Positions 20,370 to 28,446 are shown, counted from the first letter of the stretch. The stretch is 64,000 nt of DNA from Aeromonas lusitana (GCF_002812985.1 NZ_PGCP01000036.1:62001-126000); one strand, 5' to 3'. Numbers and translations: made by a program. The notes: generated from the letters alone by a model not told the origin.

Positions 20370-21281
20370 ATGACCAAACCAGCCCCCGCCCAGCACAACC
20401 ATCCCCTGATTGAGCCCTTTCTCGATGCACTCTGGCTGGAGCGAGGCTTGTCTGACAACACGGTCAGCTCCTATCGCACCGATCTGGAGAAGTTTGCACT
20501 CTGGCTGGATGAGCAGGGCAGCTCCCTGCTGCTGGCGGGAATGGACGATATCCAGCACTACCTCGCCTGGCGGGTGGACCAGCAGTTTGCCGCAAGCTCC
20601 ACGGCCCGCTTCCTCTCCGCCCTGCGCCGCTTCTATCAGTATCTCAACCGGGAGAAGCTGCGCAGCGACGATCCCACCGTGCTGCTGGAGGGGCCCAAGC
20701 TGCCCAAGAAACTGCCTGCGGATTTGAGCGAGGCCGAGGTGGAGGCCCTGTTGCAAGCGCCCCTGGTGGATGATCCGCTGGAGCTGAGGGACAGGGCCAT
20801 GCTGGAGCTGCTCTACGCCACCGGCCTTAGGGTCTCCGAGCTGGTGGGCCTCACCGCCGAGCACGTCAGCCTGCGCCAGGGGCTGGTGCGGGTGGTGGGC
20901 AAGGGCAACAAGGAGCGGCTGGTGCCCATGGGAGAAGAGGCGGTCTATTGGCTGGAGCGTTACTACCGGGAGGGGCGTACCCTGCTGCTCGGCGGCACCA
21001 GCTCGGATGTGGTGTTCCCCTCCAAGCAGGCCAGGATGATGACCCGCCAGACCTTCTGGCATCGCATCAAGCTCTATGCCACGCGCGCCGGGGTGCGGGG
21101 GGAGCTCTCCCCCCACACCCTGCGCCACGCGTTCGCCACCCATCTGCTCAATCACGGCGCTGATCTGCGGGTGGTACAGATGCTGCTGGGCCACGCGGAT
21201 CTCTCCACCACCCAGATCTATACCCATGTGGCGAACGAGCGGCTCAAGACCTTGCACGGGGAGCATCATCCCCGCGCCTGA
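20370..21281 (+). CDS. xerD: Tyrosine recombinase XerD
   Basis: Chromosome dimer resolution recombinase acting with XerC at dif under FtsK control. The 303-residue product has the N-terminal SAM-like domain (about 10-100) and the catalytic domain with Arg in ATGLRVSELVGL, Lys in VVGKGNKERLVPM, HTLRHAFATHLLNHGADLRVVQMLLGH (His-x-x-Arg and His) and Tyr in TTQIYTHV. The context fldB<->xerD, then dsbC and recJ, matches E. coli, so this is the housekeeping XerD and not a mobile-element integrase. Confidence 0.96.
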   Translation: MTKPAPAQHNHPLIEPFLDALWLERGLSDNTVSSYRTDLEKFALWLDEQGSSLLLAGMDDIQHYLAWRVDQQFAASSTARFLSALRRFYQYLNREKLRSDDPTVLLEGPKLPKKLPADLSEAEVEALLQAPLVDDPLELRDRAMLELLYATGLRVSELVGLTAEHVSLRQGLVRVVGKGNKERLVPMGEEAVYWLERYYREGRTLLLGGTSSDVVFPSKQARMMTRQTFWHRIKLYATRAGVRGELSPHTLRHAFATHLLNHGADLRVVQMLLGHADLSTTQIYTHVANERLKTLHGEHHPRA

Positions 21282-21318
21282 CGAATACTGTCGCGCCTTG
21301 TCTGAAGCTCTCGCCCAT

Positions 21319-21347
21319 AAAAAAACCGCCTCATGGCGGTTTTTTTT
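21319..21347. terminator. Bidirectional terminator between xerD and mscL
   Basis: Stem AAAAAACCGCC/GGCGGTTTTTT with TCAT loop and symmetrical A/T tracts, between convergent genes. Confidence 0.92.
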
Positions 21348-21367
21348 GCGATCACACGACAGGGGGA

Positions 21368-21772
21368 TTACTTGCCCTGTTGGGATTTGAGCAGATCGCG
21401 GATCTCGCTCAGCAGCTCCTGATCCTTGGTCGGACCGGCCGGTGCTGCCTCTTCCTGCTTCTTCTTCAGGGTATTGATGGCCTTGAGCCCCATGAAGATG
21501 GCGAAGGAGATGATCAGGAAGTCGATGATGGTCTGGATGAACTTGCCGTAGGCGATGACCACGGCCGGTGCCGTACCTTCGGCGGCCTTCAGGGTCACAG
21601 CGAGATCGCTGAAGTCCACCCCACCCAGGATGAGGCCGATGGGCGGCATGATGACGTCACCCACGAAGGAGGAGACTATCTTGCCGAAGGCGGCACCTAT
21701 GATGATACCGACCGCCATGTCGATGACGTTGCCTCTGGCCGCAAAGGCCTTGAACTCTTGAATCAGACTCAT
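21368..21772 (-). CDS. mscL: Large-conductance mechanosensitive channel MscL
   Basis: Pentameric inner-membrane channel that opens under hypo-osmotic shock. The 134-residue product has the N-terminal amphipathic [17 protein letters not shown]1 with pore-lining [20 protein letters not shown], a periplasmic loop, TM2 ([23 protein letters not shown]) and the charged C-terminal bundle helix. The ATG is set by homology; the frame stays open a further 103 codons upstream but that part is not MscL-like. The gene lies on the opposite strand between xerD and dsbC, genes that are adjacent in E. coli. Confidence 0.96.
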   Translation of the reverse strand: MSLIQEFKAFAARGNVIDMAVGIIIGAAFGKIVSSFVGDVIMPPIGLILGGVDFSDLAVTLKAAEGTAPAVVIAYGKFIQTIIDFLIISFAIFMGLKAINTLKKKQEEAAPAGPTKDQELLSEIRDLLKSQQGK

Positions 21773-22031
21773 TTTCCCCTCCAAAAATGGGTTGTGAGCG
21801 GCCGCTACCGCTCCTCGATTTGAATAATAAAACATCAGGAAAACAGAGGGATGACCGTCGTGTCTCCTGTCGTCCCGTTTAGCTTGCGGGGCCTCGGCCC
21901 AATTGGCAACCTTCCGGAATAGGAATTTTTTGCATCCGGCACTATTAATCAGTCTGTAATTTATGATTTGAGACGCGATTGTCACTGGTTTACCGTATGA
22001 AACCTCTCGTTCATGCCAGGTGGGTAAAATA

Positions 22032-22751
22032 GTGAAGCATTTACTACTGGGAATGATGGTGTTGTGCGCCTTTGTCGCCAACGCGGGGATGGATCCTCAA
22101 CAATTGAAACAGACCATAGCCCAGCGACTCGGCATGGAGGTGTTTCTGGTGGATGAGACCCCGCTGCCGGGCCTCTTCCTGCTGGGCACGGCCCAGGGGC
22201 TGATCTACAGCGACGCCAGGGGGGATTATGTGCTGCAGGGCTCCATGCTGGATCTCGGCCACGACATGAAGAACCTCACCATGCTGAGCCAGCAGCGTCA
22301 GCGCCGGCTGGCCCTGGCCCAGATTGGCGAGCAGCGCATGCAACTGAGGGCGCCCCATGAGCGCCATCGCCTCACCCTGTTCACCGAGCTGGATTGTCGC
22401 CGCTGCCGCCCCGTGCTGGAGGTGCTGCTGCAGTTGCAGGCCTGGGGGGTGAGCGTGCAACTGCTGCCCCTGGTCGGCCCCTTTGAGGATCAGGTCGAGA
22501 CCCGCGCACGCTGGTGCGATCCCGCCCTGCAAAATGCACTCGGCCTCAGTGATCGTTTGCCTGTGGCCGGTTGTAATGAGATCCTTGCCCATCATATCGG
22601 CCTGAGCCAATGGCTCGGGATCAAGGCGTCACCGAGCTGGGTCCTGCCAAACGGCGACCTGGTGCGGGGTTACCGAAGCCCTGAACAACTGCTCACGCTA
22701 CTGGATCAAATCGATGTCCCTGCAAATTCGTCGTCGTCCCCGGGTGGATGA
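22032..22751 (+). CDS. dsbC: DsbC-family protein-disulfide isomerase with CRRC active site
   Basis: Periplasmic thioredoxin-fold isomerase of 239 residues with a signal peptide (to about ANA) and an N-terminal dimerisation domain. The active site reads [15 protein letters not shown]: the spacing is normal but the dipeptide is Arg-Arg in place of the Gly-Tyr of E. coli DsbC (CGYC). The structural disulfide partners (RWCDPAL...VAGCNEI) and the C-terminal [21 protein letters not shown] are kept. GTG at 22032 is preferred (AGGTGG 8 nt upstream); GTG at 22020 is an alternative. The last 38 nt overlap recJ, as expected for the xerD-dsbC-recJ cluster. Confidence 0.9.
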   Translation: MKHLLLGMMVLCAFVANAGMDPQQLKQTIAQRLGMEVFLVDETPLPGLFLLGTAQGLIYSDARGDYVLQGSMLDLGHDMKNLTMLSQQRQRRLALAQIGEQRMQLRAPHERHRLTLFTELDCRRCRPVLEVLLQLQAWGVSVQLLPLVGPFEDQVETRARWCDPALQNALGLSDRLPVAGCNEILAHHIGLSQWLGIKASPSWVLPNGDLVRGYRSPEQLLTLLDQIDVPANSSSSPGG

Positions 22752-24444
22752 CAGCCACCTTCCCGCCAACCTTCACCCTCTGCTGCGCCAGATCTTCGCG
22801 AGCCGCGGGGTGGACGATCCCGCCCTGCTGGAGCGCAGCGCCAACCTGTTGCTGCCCCCCCAGCGTCTGTTCGGCATGGAGCAGGCGGTGCCCCTGCTGG
22901 CCGCGGCCCTGACGGCTCAAAAACGCATCCTCATCGTCGGGGATTTCGACTGCGACGGCGCCACCAGTTCGGCCCTGTGCGTGCTGGCGCTGCGGGCCAT
23001 GGGAGGGGAACATATCGATTTTCTGGTCCCCAACCGCTTTGAATTCGGTTATGGCCTCACGCCGGAGATAGTTGAACTGGCGATAGCCCGCCGGGCCGAG
23101 TTTCTCATCACGGTGGACAACGGCATCTCCAGCATCGCCGGTGTCGCCGCCGCCAAGGCGGCCGGCATGCAGGTTCTGGTCACCGATCATCACCTGCCGG
23201 GCCACGAGCTGCCGGCTGCGGACGCGATAGTGAACCCCAACCAACGGGGTTGCGACTTCCCCTCGAAATCTCTGGCCGGGGTCGGGGTTGCCTTCTACCT
23301 GATGGCGGCCCTCAACACCCATCTGCGCCAGACCGGCTGGTACGAGCGCTCAGGCATTCGCGCCCCCAATATGGCGGATTACCTGGATCTGGTGGCGCTC
23401 GGCACGGTCGCGGACGTGGTGGCGCTCGATGGCAACAACCGCATCCTGGTGCATCAGGGGCTGCAGCGGATCCGGGCAGGACGTTGCCGCCCCGGCATCC
23501 AGGCGCTGGTGGACGTGTCGGGCCGGGATGGCCGGCGCCTGTGCGCCGCCGATCTCGGTTTTGCGCTGGGCCCGCGCCTCAATGCGGTGGGCCGCCTCGA
23601 TGACATGTCCCTCGGGGTCGCCTGCTTGCTGTGTGACGATATCAACCTGGCGCGCCAGCTTGCCGCCGAGATGGACAGCCTCAACCAGGAGCGCAAGGAG
23701 ATAGAACAGGGCATGCAACAGGAGGCGCTGGCCACCCTGGAGCAGATCCGCTTCCGTGATGGCGAGGTGCCAAGCGGCATAGTGCTGCACAGAGACGAGT
23801 GGCATCAGGGGGTGGTGGGGCTGGTGGCCTCCAAGATCAAGGAGAAGTACTACCGACCCGTGATCGCTTTCGCCGAGAGCAGCGACACCGAGCTCAAGGG
23901 CTCCGGCCGCTCCATCCCGGGCGTGCACCTGCGGGACGCCCTGGAACTGCTCGACACCCGCCACCCCGGCCTGATGGGCAAGTTCGGTGGCCACGCCATG
24001 GCGGCGGGCCTGACCCTGCCCAAGGCCAATATCGAGGCGTTTGGCCGGGCGTTTGAAGCCATCATAGGCGAGCTGGTCACCCCTGAGCTCTTGACCGGCG
24101 TGCTGCTCACCGACGGTGAGCTGCTGCCCGACGAGCTCAGCCTGGAGCTCGCCGAGCTCATCCGTGCCTCCGGCCCCTGGGGCCAGGCCTTCCCCGAGCC
24201 GCTGTTTGACGGCGAGTTCCTGCTGGTGCAGCAGCGGCTGGTGGGGGAGAAGCACTTGAAGATGATGCTGACCACGGACTCCGGCCATGCGGTGGATGCC
24301 ATCGCCTTCGGGGTCGATCTCAAGCGCTGGCCCGACGCCTCGGTCAAGCGGGTGCGGCTGGTCTATCGGCTCGATGTGAACGAGTGGCGCGGCAACCGCA
24401 GCGTGCAACTGCTGGTGGAGCATCTGGAAGCCGCCGGTCTCTAG
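22714..24444 (+). CDS. recJ: Single-stranded-DNA-specific exonuclease RecJ
   Basis: 5'-3' ssDNA exonuclease of RecF-pathway recombination and mismatch repair. The 576-residue product (E. coli 577) carries the DHH-family motifs: VGDFDCDGATSSAL (motif I), VDNGIS (motif II), TDHHLPG (motif III) and GTVADVVAL (motif IV), then the DHHA1 motif GGHAMAAGL and an OB-fold C terminus. It starts 38 nt inside dsbC, so it is translated from the same message. A terminator follows. Confidence 0.96.
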   Translation: MSLQIRRRPRVDDSHLPANLHPLLRQIFASRGVDDPALLERSANLLLPPQRLFGMEQAVPLLAAALTAQKRILIVGDFDCDGATSSALCVLALRAMGGEHIDFLVPNRFEFGYGLTPEIVELAIARRAEFLITVDNGISSIAGVAAAKAAGMQVLVTDHHLPGHELPAADAIVNPNQRGCDFPSKSLAGVGVAFYLMAALNTHLRQTGWYERSGIRAPNMADYLDLVALGTVADVVALDGNNRILVHQGLQRIRAGRCRPGIQALVDVSGRDGRRLCAADLGFALGPRLNAVGRLDDMSLGVACLLCDDINLARQLAAEMDSLNQERKEIEQGMQQEALATLEQIRFRDGEVPSGIVLHRDEWHQGVVGLVASKIKEKYYRPVIAFAESSDTELKGSGRSIPGVHLRDALELLDTRHPGLMGKFGGHAMAAGLTLPKANIEAFGRAFEAIIGELVTPELLTGVLLTDGELLPDELSLELAELIRASGPWGQAFPEPLFDGEFLLVQQRLVGEKHLKMMLTTDSGHAVDAIAFGVDLKRWPDASVKRVRLVYRLDVNEWRGNRSVQLLVEHLEAAGL

Positions 24445-24472
24445 TCCTGCCTCTTCAAACGCCACGCCAGCC

Positions 24473-24498
24473 AACGGCCACCCTCGGGTGGCCGTTTT
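24473..24498 (+). terminator. Rho-independent terminator after recJ
   Basis: Stem AACGGCCACC/GGTGGCCGTT with CTCG loop followed by TTTTG, 29 nt after recJ. Confidence 0.85.
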
Positions 24499-24517
24499 GT
24501 TATGGGGGAATGCAAAG

Positions 24518-24583
24518 AGGAGAGTTGACCTGTCTATAGCTTCACAGTTTAAGCTCTCCTTCATCGGGTCAAGTGACGACCCG
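24518..24583 (+). promoter_or_regulatory. Promoter and operator-like dyads upstream of the merR-methyltransferase gene
   Basis: An inverted repeat AGGAGAGTTGA / TTAAGCTCTCCT (arms 24518-24528 and 24549-24560) brackets a TTGACC -35 (24525-24530). The best -10 is TTTAAG at 17 nt spacing; TAAGCT at 19 nt would be MerR-like. A second stem CGGGTC/GACCCG (24565-24583) lies in the leader. The arrangement suggests autoregulation by the MerR domain, which is an inference. Confidence 0.5.
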
Positions 24584-24600
24584 CACCAAGAGTGGTTGCC

Positions 24601-25782
24601 ATGAAAATATCCGAACTGGCCCGTCGCTGCGGCCTCGCCCGCTCCACCCTGCTCTATTACGAGAAGTTGGGGGTGATCGAGGGCGTGCGGGCGGCCAACG
24701 GCTATCGCCACTACGACGAGGCTGATCTGCAGCGGTTGCAGATGGTGCAGGCGCTGCAGGCAGGCGGCCTCAGCCTCAAGCAGTGTCTCGCCTGCCTGGC
24801 CGGCGAGATAGATAAGGCTGAGCTGCGGGCGCGTGTGGAGGAGTTGGACATTGAGCTCAGCCGGATGCAGCGAGCGCGGGATCTGCTGGCGGATCTGGCG
24901 GGCATGAGCCGGGAATCCGGCGATGCATTCAAGGCCTGGCAGTGGCGCCTGCAGCAAGAGGCACCTCAGGCCTATTTCGACTGGGTGATGAAGCAGGGCT
25001 ATAGCGAGCAGGATCGCTACCACCTGCAGTGGCTTAGCAAGGACATGAACGAGCACGAGCGCTACATCAAGGATTTCAAGCAGCTGCTGGATGGCATGAG
25101 CCATTGGGGGCCGGGGGACAGGGCCTTTACCCAGCAGCAGTTCGAGGCCCTCGCCATGGCCCCGAACCGCATTCTCGACATCGGCTGCGGGCGCGGCGCC
25201 GCCACCCTGGCATTGGCTCAGGTGTGCGATGCCCCCATTTTGGCCATCGATCTGGACGAGAGTGCCCTGGCCGCCGTCGAGCGCTCGGCCAGGGCGGCAG
25301 GCTTTGGTCAGGTGAGCACCCTGTGCGCCAATATGGCAGCCCTGCCTAGGGAGCTGGCGCCGGTCGATCTTATCTGGGCCGAGGGGAGCGCCTACGTGAT
25401 GGGCTTTGCCGAGGCCCTGACCGCCTGGCGACCCTTGCTGAGCGCTCCCCACGGCAGATTGGTGGTCAGCGAGCTGGTGTGGCTGACCGACGCGCCCCCG
25501 GCCGAGGCCAGGGCATTCTGGCAACAGGGGTATCCCGGCATGCAGACCCTGGACGGCTTGCTCGAAACCATTGGGGACGGGGGCTATGAGAGCCTCTCCC
25601 ACACCCTGCTGCCAGAACGGGCGTGGCACAACTATCTGGATCCCATAGCGCGCAATCTGGCGCGCCTCGAGGGCGAGCTGGGAGACTCGGCGGCCTTTCG
25701 GGACTTAAGCCGTGAGCTCGCCATCCACCGCCAGTATCTCGGCCACTACGGCTATGTGATGTGCTGCCTGCGGGCAGCCTGA
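24601..25782 (+). CDS. MerR-type regulator fused to a SAM-dependent methyltransferase
   Basis: A 393-residue two-part protein. Residues 1-70 form a MerR winged-helix DNA-binding domain (MKISELARRCGLARSTLLYYEKLGVI, then NGYRHYDEADLQRLQ), followed by a dimerisation-type helix (about 72-105). From about residue 120 there is a class I methyltransferase: motif I ILDIGCGRGAATL (191-203), the acidic LAIDLDES loop and IWAEGSAYVMGF. The usual MerR effector domain is therefore replaced by an enzyme. ATG at 24601 is preferred to an in-frame start 9 nt earlier. A GNAT gene follows 34 nt downstream and is probably co-transcribed. Substrate and inducer are unknown. Confidence 0.85.
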   Translation: MKISELARRCGLARSTLLYYEKLGVIEGVRAANGYRHYDEADLQRLQMVQALQAGGLSLKQCLACLAGEIDKAELRARVEELDIELSRMQRARDLLADLAGMSRESGDAFKAWQWRLQQEAPQAYFDWVMKQGYSEQDRYHLQWLSKDMNEHERYIKDFKQLLDGMSHWGPGDRAFTQQQFEALAMAPNRILDIGCGRGAATLALAQVCDAPILAIDLDESALAAVERSARAAGFGQVSTLCANMAALPRELAPVDLIWAEGSAYVMGFAEALTAWRPLLSAPHGRLVVSELVWLTDAPPAEARAFWQQGYPGMQTLDGLLETIGDGGYESLSHTLLPERAWHNYLDPIARNLARLEGELGDSAAFRDLSRELAIHRQYLGHYGYVMCCLRAA

Positions 25783-25816
25783 CACCGACAACCAACAACG
25801 ATCAACAGGAGACAAG

Positions 25817-26320
25817 ATGACTATCCATATCCGACCCGAAACCCATGCCGACAGCGACGCCATCGAGGCGCTGACCATAGCCGCCTTTTTAGAGGCCCCC
25901 CATACCGATCACAACGAGCAGCTGATCATCCGCGATCTGCGCGCGGCCGGCGCCCTCAGGCATTCGCTGGTGGCGGAGCAAGACGGGATCATCGTCGGCC
26001 ACCTCTGCTTCTCGCCCGTGACCATCAGCGATGGGAGTCAGGGCTGGCTTGGTCTGGGCCCCATCGCCGTGGCGCCCGAGTGGCAGGGGAAAGGCATAGG
26101 CGCCGCCCTGATGCGGGCCGGGCTCGACGCCCTGGATAGCGAGGGGGTCGCCGGCTGCGTGGTGCTGGGGGAGCCCGGTTTCTACGGCCGCTTCGGCTTC
26201 GTGGCCGATGCCCGTCTGCAGTTGCCCGGGGTGCCGGCGGAATACTTCATGGCCAGGCGCCATGGGGATGAGCAGGCGAGCGGCGAGGTGAGCTATCACT
26301 GCGCCTTCAACCAGGGCTGA
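25817..26320 (+). CDS. GNAT N-acetyltransferase (YhbS-like)
   Basis: A 167-residue acetyltransferase. IRPETHADSDAIEALTIAAF starts the fold, and the acetyl-CoA pyrophosphate-binding loop is WQGKGIGAALM within GLGPIAVAPEWQGKGIG. GEPGFYGRFGFV is typical of the YhbS group. AGGAGA lies 7 nt before the ATG. It follows the MerR-methyltransferase fusion with a 34-nt gap and no terminator, so both are likely on one transcript. The acceptor substrate is unknown. Confidence 0.85.
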   Translation: MTIHIRPETHADSDAIEALTIAAFLEAPHTDHNEQLIIRDLRAAGALRHSLVAEQDGIIVGHLCFSPVTISDGSQGWLGLGPIAVAPEWQGKGIGAALMRAGLDALDSEGVAGCVVLGEPGFYGRFGFVADARLQLPGVPAEYFMARRHGDEQASGEVSYHCAFNQG

Positions 26321-26442
26321 ATCTGAGAAAGGATAAAGGGGAGGGCAGGGATGCCCTGCCGCTCTGCAGGCGTGCCAGCCCGATTCACGTCACCCAATCC
26401 CGGTTTTTCCCTTCCTTGAATTTGCCCTCCTTCATACGAAAG

Positions 26443-26470
26443 AGGGCCGAATTGTGATATATTCGGCCCT
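26443..26470. promoter_or_regulatory. Perfect 10-bp inverted repeat overlapping an extended -10 promoter
   Basis: AGGGCCGAAT and ATTCGGCCCT are separated by 8 nt. The spacer and right arm contain TGATATATT, an extended -10 element (TG-A-TATATT, 26455-26463). The dyad may be an operator for the downstream genes or a hairpin that ends the acetyltransferase transcript; no T-run follows. Confidence 0.5.
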
Positions 26471-26557
26471 GCTTTATTCACCGCGCTATTCATCGCACTG
26501 CTCACTCTGAAGGTATCCGAACCCTTGCCAAGCCTTGGTCGATTACAGACAGGGTTG

Positions 26558-26950
26558 ATGTCCCTTGGCATCGCCTGCATCCTGTGGCTGGCTGCCATCA
26601 TGGCGGCAGGGCTGGATGCATCCGTGCGCGCCGCGCGAGCGGAGTCACCGGCGACGATGCAGCTGTATCAGGTTGCGGACAGTCGGCTGACCAAGGAGAT
26701 TGGTCTGCCACCGGGCGGCCAATGGCGACTCGGCGCCGAGCAGGTCAGACGACTGGAAAGCAGCTCTCATCCAGAGTTTTATCAGGTGCTGCTCGCCTGG
26801 TTCCAGCACGACATTCTGGGACTGCTGTGCGGACTGCTGTTCTTCCTGCCCCTCATCTACCTCAGGCAGGTGCCCGATCATTTCGGCTATCTCCACAGAC
26901 GCCTGCTGGGATGCCACCATCTGCAATTTCGTTTCTGCCACGGTGACTGA
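26558..26950 (+). CDS. Small membrane protein of unknown function upstream of nqrE
   Basis: A 130-residue open frame that I do not recognise. Two hydrophobic helices are visible: residues about 2-20 (SLGIACILWLAAIMAAGL) and about 86-103 (ILGLLCGLLFFLPLIYL), with a polar, probably periplasmic stretch between them containing LYQVADSRLTKEIGLPPGG. GC-rich third positions support real coding. The start is uncertain: ATG at 26558 has AGGG only 3 nt upstream, and TTG at 26525 in the same frame is an alternative. It lies 164 nt before nqrE and after an extended -10 promoter, so the two may be linked. Confidence 0.5.
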   Translation: MSLGIACILWLAAIMAAGLDASVRAARAESPATMQLYQVADSRLTKEIGLPPGGQWRLGAEQVRRLESSSHPEFYQVLLAWFQHDILGLLCGLLFFLPLIYLRQVPDHFGYLHRRLLGCHHLQFRFCHGD

Positions 26951-27114
26951 CAGCGGGCCCGCTCCCAAGCGCGTGCCCGACCCCCTGTCTGCCTGACTGT
27001 CTCCTCTTCTGGAGTCAAGCTGCTGCCCTGGGTTTGCCGCCGCGCCTAGTGATCCCTCCCCATCGACTCTAACCATGGGGCGGGCCCTGTCTGCGCAATC
27101 TGTGAGCCGACCCG

Positions 27115-27714
27115 ATGGAATATTATGTAAGCCTGTTTATTCACTCTATCTTTGTCGAAAACCTGGCCCTGGCCTTCTTCCTCGGCATGTGTACCTTCCT
27201 GGCGGTGTCCAAGAACATCAACACCGCCTTTGGCCTTGGCATGACGGTACTGGTGGTGATGGTGATTGCCATCCCTCTCAACAACCTGATCTACCGCCAT
27301 ATCCTGCGTCCTGACAGCACCTTTCTCGGGGAGTTTGACTTGAGCTTTCTCGATTTCATCATCTACATAGGGGTGCTGGCGGCCCTGGTGCAGGTGATGG
27401 AGATGGTGCTGGACAAGTACTTCCCATCGCTCTATCACGCGCTGGGTATCTATCTGCCGCTGCTGACGGTGCATTGCGCCATCTTTGGTGGCGTCATGTT
27501 CATGGCCCAGCGGGATTACGACTTCATCGAATCCATAGTGTATGGCGCGGGCTCAGGGCTTGGCTGGCTGCTGGCCATAGTTGCCATCGCCGGTCTGCGC
27601 CAGAAGATGAAATATTCGGATGTGCCGGAGGGGCTGAGGGGCATCGGCATCACCTTCATAGTGGCCGGATTGATGTCGCTGGGCTTTATGTCGTTTTCCG
27701 GGATCTCGCTGTGA
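27115..27714 (+). CDS. nqrE: Na+-translocating NADH:quinone reductase subunit E (orphan copy)
   Basis: A 199-residue, six-helix membrane protein nearly collinear with Vibrio Nqr[55 protein letters not shown] and [17 protein letters not shown]. The two Cys that with NqrD hold the intramembrane 2Fe-2S cluster are present (Cys26 and Cys121). No other nqr or rnf gene is adjacent: upstream is the unknown membrane protein, downstream a convergent acetyltransferase. A complete nqrABCDEF operon is expected elsewhere in such a genome. No good ribosome-binding site precedes the ATG. Without NqrD the copy could be non-functional, a replacement subunit, or part of another complex. Confidence 0.9.
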   Translation: MEYYVSLFIHSIFVENLALAFFLGMCTFLAVSKNINTAFGLGMTVLVVMVIAIPLNNLIYRHILRPDSTFLGEFDLSFLDFIIYIGVLAALVQVMEMVLDKYFPSLYHALGIYLPLLTVHCAIFGGVMFMAQRDYDFIESIVYGAGSGLGWLLAIVAIAGLRQKMKYSDVPEGLRGIGITFIVAGLMSLGFMSFSGISL

Positions 27715-27723
27715 GCGTCGGTT

Positions 27724-27768
27724 CGCCATGGCATGGCGGAAGGGGTTGATGGCGGGTGCCATCAACCC
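27724..27768. terminator. Two adjacent hairpins between convergent nqrE and GNAT genes
   Basis: CGCCATG-G-CATGGCG (27724-27738) is followed by an 11-bp stem GGGTTGATGGC/GCCATCAACCC (27743-27768), which overlaps the last codons of the minus-strand GNAT gene. There is no T-run, so termination efficiency is doubtful. Confidence 0.45.
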
Positions 27769-28280
27769 AGCGTCTTGGCCATGTTGTAGCCCGTGATGTG
27801 AAAGCCGAGCTCTTCGTACAATGCCCTGGCTCTGGGGTTGTCATAGGCGACCCGGAGCTTGATCTGGCTGACGCCCATGGTCTTGAGCTCGGCTTCCAGC
27901 GCCGCCATGGCGGCTTTGCCATACCCCAGGCCGCGATGAGCCGGGAGTATGTAGAAGTCATAGATAAAGGTGGTGTGGGCGGCGCTGTCTATGCTGTGCC
28001 AGAGATAGCCGGCGATGCCCACCGTTGGTGCGACCTCGTTCCCCGTATTGTCACTGACAGTGTCACTGACAGGGACGATGCAGAGCAGGCTCTGATCCGG
28101 CGTGGCGGCCCCTCGGGGCAGGTATTGCAGCAAGGAGGCCTCGGCCTGCTGGCGGGCATCGGCCAGGGCCAGCCCGTGATTGCTGGCAAGATCCTGGGCG
28201 TAGTCGTCGATGAAGTAGTCGCGATAGGCGGGGAAATCCGCCTCACTCATGGGGATCAGACGAACGATAGGGGTCGGCAT
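27762..28280 (-). CDS. GNAT N-acetyltransferase
   Basis: A 172-residue acetyltransferase with IVRLIPMSEADFPAYRDYFIDDYAQDLA at the N terminus, the acetyl-CoA-binding HRGLGYGKAAMAALEAEL and the typical C-terminal NPRARALYEELGFHITGYNM. Substrate is unknown. The ATG at 28280 is taken as start; an in-frame TTG five codons earlier is possible. Neither has a convincing ribosome-binding site, and a perfect 15-bp palindrome lies directly before the ATG. Confidence 0.82.
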   Translation of the reverse strand: MPTPIVRLIPMSEADFPAYRDYFIDDYAQDLASNHGLALADARQQAEASLLQYLPRGAATPDQSLLCIVPVSDTVSDNTGNEVAPTVGIAGYLWHSIDSAAHTTFIYDFYILPAHRGLGYGKAAMAALEAELKTMGVSQIKLRVAYDNPRARALYEELGFHITGYNMAKTLG

Positions 28281-28295
28281 TTGAGTGTCACTCAA
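28281..28295. promoter_or_regulatory. Perfect palindrome at the GNAT start
   Basis: TTGAGTG-T-CACTCAA abuts the ATG of the minus-strand acetyltransferase. It could be an operator or an RNA hairpin that hides the translation start. The function is not known. Confidence 0.45.
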
Positions 28296-28377
28296 GGAAA
28301 GGGAGCCGCTACCTTAACCCCGGCGCCTGGAATTAGCCAAGGGGTTGGCCGGGAGTGCTGAGTCCGGATTACTCAAT

Positions 28378-28408
28378 AAAAAAGAGCGCCCAAGGGCGCT
28401 CTTTTTTT
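28378..28408. terminator. Rho-independent terminator downstream of lipA
   Basis: Stem GAGCGCC/GGCGCTC with a short loop is flanked by A6 and T7; on the minus strand it ends the lipB-lipA side about 40 nt after lipA. Confidence 0.88.
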
Positions 28409-28446
28409 AGCAGGAGAGGTTATTTGACCCCCTCTTTCGGGCGAGG

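Noticed and set aside
20370-21281. Tyrosine recombinase as a sign of an integrated element
   Set aside because: fldB, dsbC and recJ neighbours and full-length similarity identify housekeeping XerD. No attachment repeats or phage genes are near.
23350-25629. 759-codon minus-strand frame across recJ and the MerR fusion
   Set aside because: It spans two well-supported plus-strand genes and the terminator between them, and has shadow-type composition.
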